This document shows positions 1-6,680 of a stretch of 12,606 nt of DNA, piece by piece. The translations under genes were made by a program, and so were the position numbers. Numbering within the stretch: the first letter of the stretch is position 1; each line of letters starts with the position of its first letter. The DNA comes from Nitrospirota bacterium. GTDB taxonomy: Bacteria > Nitrospinota_A > UBA7883 > JACRGQ01. Below the pieces are notes generated by a model. The model ran no database searches. It was not told where the DNA came from and saw only the letters and a program-made list of their open reading frames with translations. The stretch covers positions 1-12,606 of the forward strand of contig JAJRYD010000002.1 of the NCBI GenBank assembly GCA_024275955.1, in the 5' to 3' direction.

Positions 1-194
1 ATCGCCTGGTTCATAGAGCGGATATCGGCGCGCAGATACTCGGATATAGCGAGACCTGCCGCGTCATCTGCTGATTTGTTGATCCTTAAACCAGACGAAA
101 GTCTTTCGAGCGATGTTCCAAGGTTGTTATTGTTGTTCGTCAAATAACGCTGGGTCGTAATGGAATAGATATTATTATAAACTCTTAATGGCAT
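1..194 (-). CDS. Flagellin, N-terminal part (gene runs off the left edge)
   Basis: Structural protein of the flagellar filament, exported by the flagellar type III apparatus. The 64 visible residues begin MPLRVYNNIYSITTQRYL and contain the conserved D0/D1 segment SLERLSSGLRINKSADDAAG (residues 28-47) followed by LAISE. This is close to the universal flagellin N-terminus. The start is the ATG whose complement lies at 192-194. It is preceded by a strong Shine-Dalgarno GGGAGGA (complement of 201-207) about 6 bases upstream. A GCCGAT-type flagellar sigma-28 -10 element lies just upstream. The rest of the gene is outside the window, so length and the variable domain cannot be judged. The gene diverges from rnr across a 269-base gap in which I see no other gene. 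Which flagellin paralogue this is cannot be told. Confidence 0.95.
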   Translation of the reverse strand, partial: MPLRVYNNIYSITTQRYLTNNNNNLGTSLERLSSGLRINKSADDAAGLAISEYLRADIRSMNQA

Positions 195-215
195 TTTTAA
201 TCCTCCCTGAGTGTT

Positions 216-223
216 AAATCGGC
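216..223 (-). promoter_or_regulatory. Possible sigma-28 (FliA) -10 element of the flagellin gene
   Basis: On the minus strand this reads GCCGATTT, close to the FliA -10 consensus GCCGATAA. It would start transcription about 15 bases before the flagellin ATG, just ahead of the Shine-Dalgarno. A good TAAA -35 at the standard 15-base spacing is not obvious, so this rests on the -10 match and the gene's identity. Confidence 0.4.
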
Positions 224-463
224 ATCCTTGCCTTTATTAAAATTACAGTTCAAAAAAATCTAAAATATCGAAAACTACTTTCTCTAAAATCTTTCCATCG
301 CTCTCCTTTCCAAAGCCTCTTTTTTAAAGCGCTCTCTGCTGTCTATCGTTTCGGAAACTATCTTGTTTCACTAAAGCCCCGACAGGAGACGCAAAAATCT
401 TTAGCCTTTTTCCGGTTTATATGCTTTTTCTGCATTTCCCCCAAAAGAAGGTAAAGTAAGGCG

Positions 464-2623
464 ATGGCTGATAAAGAGTTTTTAGATTTTTTGCGCGAGA
501 TATTAAACAGACCCCATACGCTGGCGGAGCTTAGGAAAAAAGCGCCGGAAACCTATCAAAAAGGAATAAGCCGGCATTTGAAAGCTGTTGTGAATAGCGG
601 GGATATCGTAAAAATACGGGGCGGGCGCTACGGTCTTCCAGATAAAATGAACCTTGTCAAAGGGAGAGTACAGGGGCATCCAGACGGTTTTGGCTTTGTA
701 TTGCCGGAAGAGGCGGGAGAGCTTGATATATATATAGGGCCAAAAAACTTTAGAAAAGCGATGCACGGCGACAAAGTCGTAGCACGGGTGGAATCTGTCG
801 GGCATGGAGGCAAACGGGAAGGCTCTGTTATAAGAATACTGGAAAGAGCCAGAAAAACGATTGCCGGCATTTACCAAAGTAGCGGCAAAGGTGGTGTCGT
901 ACTGCCGAGCCAGACTAGAATAATCCAGACATTCCAGATACCCTCCGGCAATACGATAAAAGCAAAAAGCGGGCAGGTGGTTTTGGCAAAGATAGTCGAA
1001 TATCCGGAAAATTATCTCCCCCCGACAGCAGAAATTATTGAAATACTTGGCTTTCCAGGTGATTTGCAGGTAGAAACAAAGGTTATCCTGCGTGAACACG
1101 ATTTGCCGGAAAAATTCCCCGAAAAGGTCGAAAAAGCGGCCTCAAAAGCGAGCGAGCCGGTAAAAGGGGACTTTAAGGAGAGGCTTGATTTAAGAGAGCA
1201 ATGGGTAATAACAATAGATGGCGAAACGGCAAAGGATTTCGACGATGCTGTATCTATAGAGGAAAAGGCGGGAGGACTCTTTGAGCTAGGTGTCCATATT
1301 GCCGACGTTTCGCATTATGTCAAACATGGCACCCCGCTTGACGCGGAAGGTTACCGTAGAGGAACCTCCACATATTTTCCAGGCTCTGTAGTTCCTATGC
1401 TTCCGTTTTACCTTTCCGATAATATCTGCTCGTTAAGGCCTCACGTCGAAAGGCTTACCCTCTCTTGCGTTATGCGGTTCGATGCCAATGGAAAGATGAC
1501 AGGCTACCGCTTCGCACCTTCCGTAATCAAAAGCGCTCATAGGATGACATACAGCGAGGTAGCAAAAATTCTCGATAACCCTAATAGCGAAAGCGATAGA
1601 GAAAAAGCAGACAAGCTTACAGCGATGAAAAAGCTTTACAGCCTTTTAAAGAAAAATCGCGACAGAGACGGCAGTATAGACTTTGACCTGCCGGAACCTT
1701 TAATAATTCTTAATATACAGGGAGAGCCGGAAAAGATTATACGGGCAGAACGCAACGATGCGCATCGCTTGATAGAAGATTTTATGCTTGCCGCGAACCG
1801 TGCCGCCGCAGATTTCCTAAAGGAGGCTCCTTCTCTTTACCGCGTCCACCCGGAACCTGACCTCTCAAAGCTGAAAGATTTTTTCGACTTTGCCGCAAGG
1901 CTCGGCCACTTTACCGAAAACGAGAATCTTCATATGAAATTGCAGGAGATACTAGAGCAGGCGGTAGGCAAGCCGGATGAAAAACTTTTAAACTACATGC
2001 TCCTTAGATCTATGAAACAGGCAACCTACTCTTCCAACAATGTCGGACACTTTGGATTAGCGTTTTCGCACTACACGCATTTCACTTCGCCTATAAGAAG
2101 ATACCCCGACCTTATAGTCCATAGACTTATAAAAGCTACGCTAAATAGCGAAAGGGAAATGTTCGACGCGCAAGAGCTCGAAACAGCAGGCTCTCATTGC
2201 TCCATAGCCGAGCGCAACTCCGAAGATGCCGAGAGAGCTGTAGTAAACATGCTAAAGGTAAGGTTCGCCGCCGACCGAGAAGGAGAAGAGTTTGAGGGCA
2301 TTATCACCGGCGTTAAGCCTTTCGGCATTTTTGTGGAGCTAAATGAACTGCTGGTGGAAGGGCTGATGCGGGTTACCGACCTGCACGACGACTATTACGA
2401 TTTTATTGAAAACAGGTACGCGCTTGTGGGAAAGAGAACAAATAAGATCTACAAGTTCGGCGACATTATAAAGGTGCGTATAAAATATGTAGACCTCTTA
2501 AAAAAACAGATAGAGCTTGAACCGTTAGACGCTCCGAGACCGCGCCGCGGCGGCGGGCATCGGCCGGTAAAACTATCGAAGTTTAAAAAAGGGAAAGGCA
2601 GAAGAAAAAAACGCGGCAGGTAG
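464..2623 (+). CDS. rnr: Ribonuclease R (3'-to-5' exoribonuclease)
   Basis: Processive hydrolytic 3'-5' exoribonuclease of the RNB family. It degrades structured RNA and takes part in rRNA/tmRNA and mRNA quality control in the cytoplasm. The 719 residues fit bacterial RNase R in order: winged-helix N-terminus (about 1-60), two cold-shock/OB domains (about 63-200), RNB catalytic domain (about 240-560), S1 domain (about 607-686) and a short Lys/Arg-rich tail (about 690-719). The metal-binding cluster is visible as IDGETAKDFDDAV, giving Asp252, Asp258, Asp260 and Asp261. HFTSPIRRYPDLIVHRL (539-555) is the conserved late RNB motif. The start ATG follows an AAGGTAAAG/TAAGG stretch that is a weak ribosome binding site. 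The gene is monocistronic here, diverging from flagellin and converging on the minus-strand block. Confidence 0.96.
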   Translation: MADKEFLDFLREILNRPHTLAELRKKAPETYQKGISRHLKAVVNSGDIVKIRGGRYGLPDKMNLVKGRVQGHPDGFGFVLPEEAGELDIYIGPKNFRKAMHGDKVVARVESVGHGGKREGSVIRILERARKTIAGIYQSSGKGGVVLPSQTRIIQTFQIPSGNTIKAKSGQVVLAKIVEYPENYLPPTAEIIEILGFPGDLQVETKVILREHDLPEKFPEKVEKAASKASEPVKGDFKERLDLREQWVITIDGETAKDFDDAVSIEEKAGGLFELGVHIADVSHYVKHGTPLDAEGYRRGTSTYFPGSVVPMLPFYLSDNICSLRPHVERLTLSCVMRFDANGKMTGYRFAPSVIKSAHRMTYSEVAKILDNPNSESDREKADKLTAMKKLYSLLKKNRDRDGSIDFDLPEPLIILNIQGEPEKIIRAERNDAHRLIEDFMLAANRAAADFLKEAPSLYRVHPEPDLSKLKDFFDFAARLGHFTENENLHMKLQEILEQAVGKPDEKLLNYMLLRSMKQATYSSNNVGHFGLAFSHYTHFTSPIRRYPDLIVHRLIKATLNSEREMFDAQELETAGSHCSIAERNSEDAERAVVNMLKVRFAADREGEEFEGIITGVKPFGIFVELNELLVEGLMRVTDLHDDYYDFIENRYALVGKRTNKIYKFGDIIKVRIKYVDLLKKQIELEPLDAPRPRRGGGHRPVKLSKFKKGKGRRKKRGR

Positions 2624-2815
2624 ACGAAGCGTTTCCCCCAAAATCTTTTCTTATAAAAAAATTCAGATTGATTATCACCAATCGCTTGGCTAACCTCCTC
2701 TTTTCGTGTTCATTCCAAAAGGGGCATGCCTCGCGATAGTTTCGTTTGGCGGTCCTCCGGTTACGAGAAGAAAACGCCCCCCCTTGCCGTCCGCCTTTTA
2801 CCGCCGCTTCGTCTT

Positions 2816-2853
2816 CTTTAGCAACGGTTACAAGCTAAAGATAGAGTAACCGT
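2816..2853. repeat. Interlocked inverted repeats (pseudoknot-type arrangement)
   Basis: Two perfect inverted repeats overlap in the order A-B-A'-B'. CTTTAGC (2816-2822) pairs with GCTAAAG (2834-2840). ACGGTTAC (2824-2831) pairs with GTAACCGT (2846-2853). As RNA this could form either of two exclusive hairpins or a compact H-type pseudoknot with stems of 7 and 8 bp and connecting loops of 1, 2 and 5 bases. No function is known. Confidence 0.6.
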
Positions 2854-2982
2854 CTTAGCTCCAAGCTTCACTTCACCTTCAAGTATGTATGCGAAACCGC
2901 CTATATAATTATCTGCGTTGTCCGGCTTGAACCGAATCGAGAAGAATACGAGAATAACGGCGGCGCGGCGGGAAAATAGTTT
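2818..2982 (-). pseudogene. Unstarted open frame, possible gene remnant
   Basis: The minus strand is open for 55 codons and ends in a TAA at 2818-2820. The frame has no ATG/GTG/TTG start with a ribosome binding site. It includes the protein-like stretches FKPDNADNYIGGFAYILEGE and VKLGAKTVTLSLACNRC. I do not recognise a family. It lies just downstream of the DUF2007 gene on the same strand, so it may be a decayed gene end or chance. Confidence 0.2.
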
Positions 2983-2999
2983 TTAAACCATTAATCTGC

Positions 3000-3476
3000 C
3001 TACCGCTTGCTTGGTCTGCCTCCGCTGGCGGTAGTATCGGGGGCGAGCATATGAAGGATAAAGAGCGCGAATGAGAGCAGAGAAAAGATTATTGTGTATG
3101 GATGACCGCCGCCTTCCTGTTGCGCGGAGTAGTTTGCCAGAAAGAAAAAAACTACCGCCGCCAACAGCCAGATATTTTTTAGCGAAGTTCTGTTTTTTTT
3201 CTCCGTCATTATTCTCTCATGCTCCCTATCTATCTCTTCGTCGCTCGGCTCTTCTGCTTTCGAATTTATAATTTCCATCGCGTCCGGCAGATCGGCCGTC
3301 TTTACATATATCGGAATTTTAGGGCCAGCGGTATCGTTTATGCCGGTAATCTGGCCGAACCCTATAGGCGAGGCAACAACTTCTATTCCGTGAGACTCCA
3401 GTAGCCCTTTTATCAGCTCCGCCTCCATAGGGTCGTAGACTGTTGTAAGAATTTCGTATTCTTCAGCTTTAGACAT
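3000..3476 (-). CDS. DUF2007-domain membrane protein
   Basis: 158 residues. The N-terminal part (about 6-72) has the look of the DUF2007 'putative signal transducing protein' family: EYEILTTVYDPMEAELIKGL, then HGIEVV and a PIYVKTADLPDAMEII ending. It is a small ferredoxin-like fold found in many Gram-negative bacteria; its role is unknown. A charged linker (about 73-100, rich in Glu and Lys) leads to two predicted membrane helices (about 101-116 and 127-144) and a short basic tail, so the domain is probably held at the inner membrane facing the cytoplasm. The chosen ATG has GGAG only 2 bases upstream, which is tight, and no better in-frame start is visible. It lies 92 bases downstream of the O-antigen ligase-like gene on the same strand and could be co-transcribed. 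Confidence 0.8.
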   Translation of the reverse strand: MSKAEEYEILTTVYDPMEAELIKGLLESHGIEVVASPIGFGQITGINDTAGPKIPIYVKTADLPDAMEIINSKAEEPSDEEIDREHERIMTEKKNRTSLKNIWLLAAVVFFFLANYSAQQEGGGHPYTIIFSLLSFALFILHMLAPDTTASGGRPSKR

Positions 3477-3568
3477 TGCTCCATTATAAGCAGGCTGTCA
3501 GCGTTTCTGCCAGTATAGATATCGGGGTATGCAAAGATAAAAGAAAGAGGTTTGTTCTGCTTCTTTTT

Positions 3569-4759
3569 TCAGCTTCCCTCAGACGGCTCAAAGAGCCATT
3601 TGCGGTATCCTTCGGCTAGTCCCATGATAAAAGTAAGCTGAATCCAGACTACCGCTGTTCCGAAATTGTACTCAAACATACCAGCAAAACCGATAGTTAC
3701 AAAAGAAGCTAGTAAGCCTATGTAGATAGATTTTAAAAGTGAGTCTTTCTCTTTCCTGAAAAGACGAAAATATTTGGTTCCAAAATAGTAAAACATAAAA
3801 ACAATCAGCCCAAAGCCGATAAAGCCTCCCTCTGCTAGATCGTGCGTGAAGATATTATGGCCGTGGGCCGGATGTGGAATTAGCCCCTGCTGATGATACG
3901 GAGTCAAAGCGGCTGAAAACTGCTCGTAACCTATTCCGAATATCGGATGCTCTTTAAACTGCTCCCATGCTATCTGCCAGTATACAATTCTCCCCTCAAG
4001 GTCGGTTTCAAATATTCTAATGACGCGCGCTCTGAAATTCGGAAACAGCCACGCGTAGCCGGCAAGAAAGCTCGGCAATAAAAAAACAGTAGTGACGAAA
4101 AATTTTTTAGACTTGAAAAATGCCACAAGCAAAATAGCTACAGAAACCCCAAGGAAATAACTTCTAGAGCCGGACATAACAAGACCTGTAAAAAGAATCG
4201 GGAGCAGTAGCGCGTACTCTTTTTTATAAAAACATGAAAGCGCAAAACAGAGAACCGCTACAAGAGAGATAAAACCGCCATAGTGAAGAGGGTGGCCAAA
4301 GTAGCCGATTAACCGTGCCTCGCCGTGACCGAAGAAAAGGCTTTGGTATATTTCTGGGATGCCAAGATACCGTTGACCGATAGCCCAGACTATTAAAACC
4401 GAATTTACCGTAAATAGTATATGAAGCGTTTTAATCGCTACGTTGTGGCTGATGCTAAACCTTCCTATAAAAATGTACGGCAGTTTGTCCCACAATTCTC
4501 TGATTTCGATAACGGCGGCAAACGCTCCATTAGCAAGAGCGGTTATTCCTTTCCAGCCGTAAATTCCGGCAAAAATCGAAAAGTCTTTATCAATCTTCTT
4601 CCAGTCTTTTGTTACATACAGGTCGCGCAGAAAATAAATTGCCATCAGGACCATAGCGGCGTTGCTCCCTGCGATTGAGATACAAGACATAAACGCGCCA
4701 AGATAGAGGAGATAGGAAAACAGTGATGGACTCTCGCGGTTTAGATTTTCTTGCGGCAA
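3569..4759 (-). CDS. O-antigen ligase/polymerase-like membrane protein (Wzy_C family)
   Basis: 396-residue polytopic inner-membrane protein of the Wzy/WaaL type. These proteins join or transfer polysaccharide chains on the periplasmic side during O-antigen or exopolysaccharide assembly. Evidence: about ten hydrophobic segments from residue 12 to 380, the central MSGSRSYFLGV motif (195-205, Arg199), the RIVYWQIAWEQFKEHPIFGIG segment (257-277), and the large-loop HGHNIF motif (299-304, His299/His301) followed by HDLAEGG. This pattern fits PF04932. The sequence cannot separate ligase from polymerase. The start is uncertain: the frame begins at a TTG (complement of 4757-4759) with no clear Shine-Dalgarno, 24 bases after the remains of a methyltransferase gene. 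No better in-frame start lies upstream because an in-frame TAA at 4784-4786 closes the frame. Confidence 0.85.
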   Translation of the reverse strand: MPQENLNRESPSLFSYLLYLGAFMSCISIAGSNAAMVLMAIYFLRDLYVTKDWKKIDKDFSIFAGIYGWKGITALANGAFAAVIEIRELWDKLPYIFIGRFSISHNVAIKTLHILFTVNSVLIVWAIGQRYLGIPEIYQSLFFGHGEARLIGYFGHPLHYGGFISLVAVLCFALSCFYKKEYALLLPILFTGLVMSGSRSYFLGVSVAILLVAFFKSKKFFVTTVFLLPSFLAGYAWLFPNFRARVIRIFETDLEGRIVYWQIAWEQFKEHPIFGIGYEQFSAALTPYHQQGLIPHPAHGHNIFTHDLAEGGFIGFGLIVFMFYYFGTKYFRLFRKEKDSLLKSIYIGLLASFVTIGFAGMFEYNFGTAVVWIQLTFIMGLAEGYRKWLFEPSEGS

Positions 4760-4783
4760 GCTACAACACCAATAAGATAGTCT

Positions 4784-5269
4784 TTAAGGGCCGGTTTTTG
4801 TTTCGTGGAACTCTTTGTACTTGATCTTTGATTTCTCAAGCGAGAATGTTTTTACAAGTACAAGAGTGAAAAAAACAGAAAAATTGGGGAAAGCTCTTCC
4901 GAGCAAAGCTGTAGGTTTAGCGATAAACGGATACACACCACCGTTGGTTTTGCCTAGAAAGGTAAAGCGATACCCTTTGAAATAGTTTTGCAATGGTTAA
5001 ACCTTACAAGCCTCTAACATCTGCACCCACCTTACAGCCAATACCAAAAGCACCAAAAAGGGTAACGTTTAGCGAATCACAATGTTTTTTAGTGTATATT
5101 CCGTCATTACAACCAATATCCAGTAATTTTCTATTATCTTTGATTTTCTTAGTAGCGACATTTTTTTTGCTAACAAAATAAGATTTTCAATGTTTTTATT
5201 GTAGACAGAAACCTTTATTTTCCATTTAAGGTTCTGTAGCGTTTCCTTGAGGCTCATTGACGGCGGCAT
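4784..5269 (-). pseudogene. Decayed class I SAM-dependent methyltransferase
   Basis: A minus-strand gene in pieces. The N-terminal part begins MPPSMSLKETLQNLKWK, and the ATG at 5257 (MSLKETL) is better spaced from a GAAGGA site than the one at 5269. It reads to LILLAKK and meets a run of eight A (plus-strand T run 5161-5168). Moving one frame there continues as NVATKKIKDNRKLLDIGCNDGIYTKK (written LLDIGCNDG for motif I), the glycine-rich SAM-binding loop. This second frame stops soon after, near 5040. A C-terminal-like piece (4784-4993) contains YRFTFLGKTNGGVYPF and ALLGRAFPNFSVFFTLVLVKTF. The middle of the enzyme is missing, so this is more than one frameshift. The likely original role was modification of a sugar or lipid in the same surface-polysaccharide context as the next gene. 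Confidence 0.6.
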
Positions 5270-5445
5270 CCTTCACAAAATTTACTCAACACTTTTCACA
5301 GCTATCTATGGCATTGTACTGTAATTAACAGAACAAGGAAGTTGTTAATTTTTGCGTAAGTAACACCGCTGAAAATATGGAACCGCTCTAGTGAAAAAGC
5401 GATACAAGCTGTTCCATGCTGTTGGTGATGCCCGGCAAGGCCGAA

Positions 5446-5473
5446 GATTAGCTCCGTGCGCCTTTCAGCGTAC
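5446..5473. repeat. Copy 1 of duplicated intergenic module (28-base core)
   Basis: The core starts GATTAGCTCCGTGCG and ends CAGCGTAC. It matches 26 of 28 bases with the core at 5742-5769. Weaker similarity extends upstream (CCATGCTGTTGGTGATGC, from about 5414) and downstream (AAATTTATT near 5490). A CGAACC-TTCC-GGTTCG hairpin follows at 5590-5605. Confidence 0.75.
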
Positions 5474-5562
5474 TCGCAAAATACCCAAATTTATTACAAA
5501 AATGGCTATCTCATTTTAGCCAAAGCTGTTTATTGAAGGAGACTTAAAAGGAAAGCTCGCAT

Positions 5563-5605
5563 AAATCTTTGCTTTCAGCAAAGATTTTCCGAACCTTCCG
5601 GTTCG
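5563..5605. repeat. Two adjacent perfect hairpins in copy 1
   Basis: AAATCTTTGC (5563-5572) pairs with GCAAAGATTT (5578-5587) around a 5-base loop. Three bases on, CGAACC (5590-5595) pairs with GGTTCG (5600-5605) around TTCC. They look like transcript-ending or repeat-element hairpins; direction is not clear. Confidence 0.6.
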
Positions 5606-5741
5606 AGCTTTAGACTCGGTAAAAAACCGGAGCTATCCCCAGCTCTTTTTCTGCCGAGCTGAAAGCTAGAAATTGTCAAAGCGGTTTGTGTTCCGCATTG
5701 CGACTACTACCCCCCACGCTGTGGGTGGTGCAAGGGGGCCG

Positions 5742-5769
5742 GATTACCTCCGTGCGCCTTTTAGCGTAC
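5742..5769. repeat. Copy 2 of duplicated intergenic module (28-base core)
   Basis: Partner of the core at 5446-5473, differing at two bases (G/C and C/T). The upstream CCACGCTGTGGGTGGTGC mirrors copy 1, the downstream GAATTTATAAAAAAA resembles copy 1, and a TCGAACC-TCC-GGTTCGA hairpin follows at 5814-5830. The order of elements is the same in both copies but the spacing differs. Confidence 0.75.
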
Positions 5770-5849
5770 CCTGAGAAACTCGAATTTATAAAAAAAGGTA
5801 AGGAACCTCGTTTTCGAACCTCCGGTTCGACTCTAGAATCCATAAACCG

Positions 5850-5869
5850 AAAACAACCCTGAAGGGTTG
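5850..5869 (-). terminator. Probable rho-independent terminator of tRNA-Leu
   Basis: On the minus strand, CAACCC-TTCA-GGGTTG is followed by TTTTC. It lies 11 bases beyond the CCA end of the tRNA, in the direction of its transcription. Confidence 0.6.
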
Positions 5870-5880
5870 CCTTTGATTTT

Positions 5881-5968
5881 TGGTGCCCGGGGCCGGAATC
5901 GAACCGGCACAGCCTTAAAGACCGAGGGATTTTAAGTCCCTTGCGTCTACCAATTCCGCCACCCGGGC
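5881..5968 (-). tRNA. tRNA-Leu (anticodon UAA)
   Basis: An 88-base tRNA with encoded CCA. The acceptor stem GCCCGGG (5' end at 5968) pairs with CCCGGGC before ACCA. The D-arm reads TGGCGGAATTGGTAGACGC. The anticodon stem-loop is AGGGA-CTTAAAA-TCCCT, giving anticodon TAA. A long variable arm typical of class II leucine tRNAs (CGGTCTTTAAGGCTG region) is followed by a T-arm with GGTTCGATTCC. It decodes UUA and wobble UUG. Confidence 0.96.
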
Positions 5969-6088
5969 GCGACAGCTTGCTGTTTTTAGCGATTCTACAG
6001 GATGCTAAGCCTCCTTTGACAGTCAAAAATCATATTTTAATTCATCACAGCATCATTTTAGGTTTGATAAACGATTTTGGTGATTCTT

Positions 6089-6097
6089 TGATATAAT
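6089..6097 (+). promoter_or_regulatory. Extended -10 promoter of the gspG-like gene
   Basis: TGATATAAT is a perfect extended -10 (TGn plus TATAAT). No good -35 sits at the usual distance, as is common for this promoter class. Transcription would start near 6104, about 8 bases before the ATG, so the mRNA would have almost no leader and no Shine-Dalgarno. Confidence 0.5.
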
Positions 6098-6111
6098 CTT
6101 TCCCTATAAAG

Positions 6112-6534
6112 ATGAAGTGGAACAAAAACAGGCAAAATACCAAAATCAACCTAAAAGGCGGGTTTACCCTGATAGAGATCCTCGTCGTGATGGTGATTAT
6201 AGGCCTTTTGGCCGGTCTTGTAGGGCCTAAGCTTTTCAAGCATGTAGATTCCGCCAAGCAAAAAGATGCCAAAGCCCAAATCTCTATGCTAGAGGGAGCG
6301 CTCGACCTATACCGCTTGGAAAAGCACCACTACCCTACCACCGAGGAAGGACTTAAATCGCTTAAAGAATATCTTAAAAAAGAGCTTCCAAGCGACCCGT
6401 GGGGCAACCCTTACATATACAAGATGCCGGGTGGCGATGGACGCGAATACGAAATTATAAGCCAAGGGGCAGACGGCAGTGCCGGAGGCGATGGGAACAA
6501 TGCCGATATTTACAGCTGGAAAGGGCTCAACTGA
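6112..6534 (+). CDS. gspG: Type II secretion major pseudopilin GspG-like protein
   Basis: 140 residues. A basic leader (MKWNKNRQNTKINLKGG) ends at a prepilin peptidase site, with cleavage expected between Gly17 and Phe18. FTLIEILVVMVIIGLLAG follows, with the conserved Glu at mature position 5. The C-terminal part has the GspG layout: YRLEKHHYPTTEEGL, the SDPWGNPYIY motif (94-103), and the calcium-loop-like region GADGSAGGDG (119-128) with NADI. In type II systems GspG is the main subunit of the periplasmic pseudopilus that drives folded proteins out through the secretin. No other gsp gene is in this window, so the gene is isolated here and may serve a system encoded elsewhere. The start has no Shine-Dalgarno but is the only ATG before the processing site, and a promoter lies just upstream. 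Confidence 0.93.
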   Translation: MKWNKNRQNTKINLKGGFTLIEILVVMVIIGLLAGLVGPKLFKHVDSAKQKDAKAQISMLEGALDLYRLEKHHYPTTEEGLKSLKEYLKKELPSDPWGNPYIYKMPGGDGREYEIISQGADGSAGGDGNNADIYSWKGLN

Positions 6535-6680
6535 TATCTTCCCACCCTTGCCGGCTAGGCGTTTTAAAAGCTTTTTACTTTACCTGCTCTATGGAGTAGT
6601 ATTCGATTGCTTTCATAGTCTTAGACATTGGGCGTTGTAACTTTCTTTAGTATTGGCATTTTTATAGTACATTTTCAAAA

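Larger units (their letters stand above)
2624..2999. other. Intergenic gap between rnr and the DUF2007 gene
   Basis: 376 bases between two convergent genes. I see no complete gene. Two things stand out: interlocked inverted repeats at 2816-2853, and a 55-codon minus-strand open frame (2818-2982) without a start codon. No convincing rho-independent terminator for rnr is visible. Confidence 0.7.
5270..5880. other. Non-coding stretch with repeats, next to tRNA-Leu
   Basis: About 610 bases with no supportable protein gene. It contains an AT-rich inverted repeat (AATTAACA at 5323-5330 and TGTTAATT at 5343-5350), a perfect 10-bp stem (5563-5587), two copies of a degenerate module with CGAACC/GGTTCG hairpins, and the probable tRNA-Leu terminator. 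A 116-codon minus-strand frame crosses part of it but also runs through the tRNA, so I do not accept it as a gene. Confidence 0.7.

Noticed and set aside
503-1099. Long minus-strand frame inside rnr
   Set aside because: Antisense to a clearly conserved gene with visible catalytic motifs; no protein features of its own.
5161-5168. Programmed frameshift at the A8 run in the methyltransferase
   Set aside because: Restoring the frame still leads to an early stop and a missing central region, so decay is the simpler reading.
5676-6026. 116-codon minus-strand open frame
   Set aside because: It runs through the whole tRNA-Leu and the repeat module, and its composition reflects those sequences rather than a protein.
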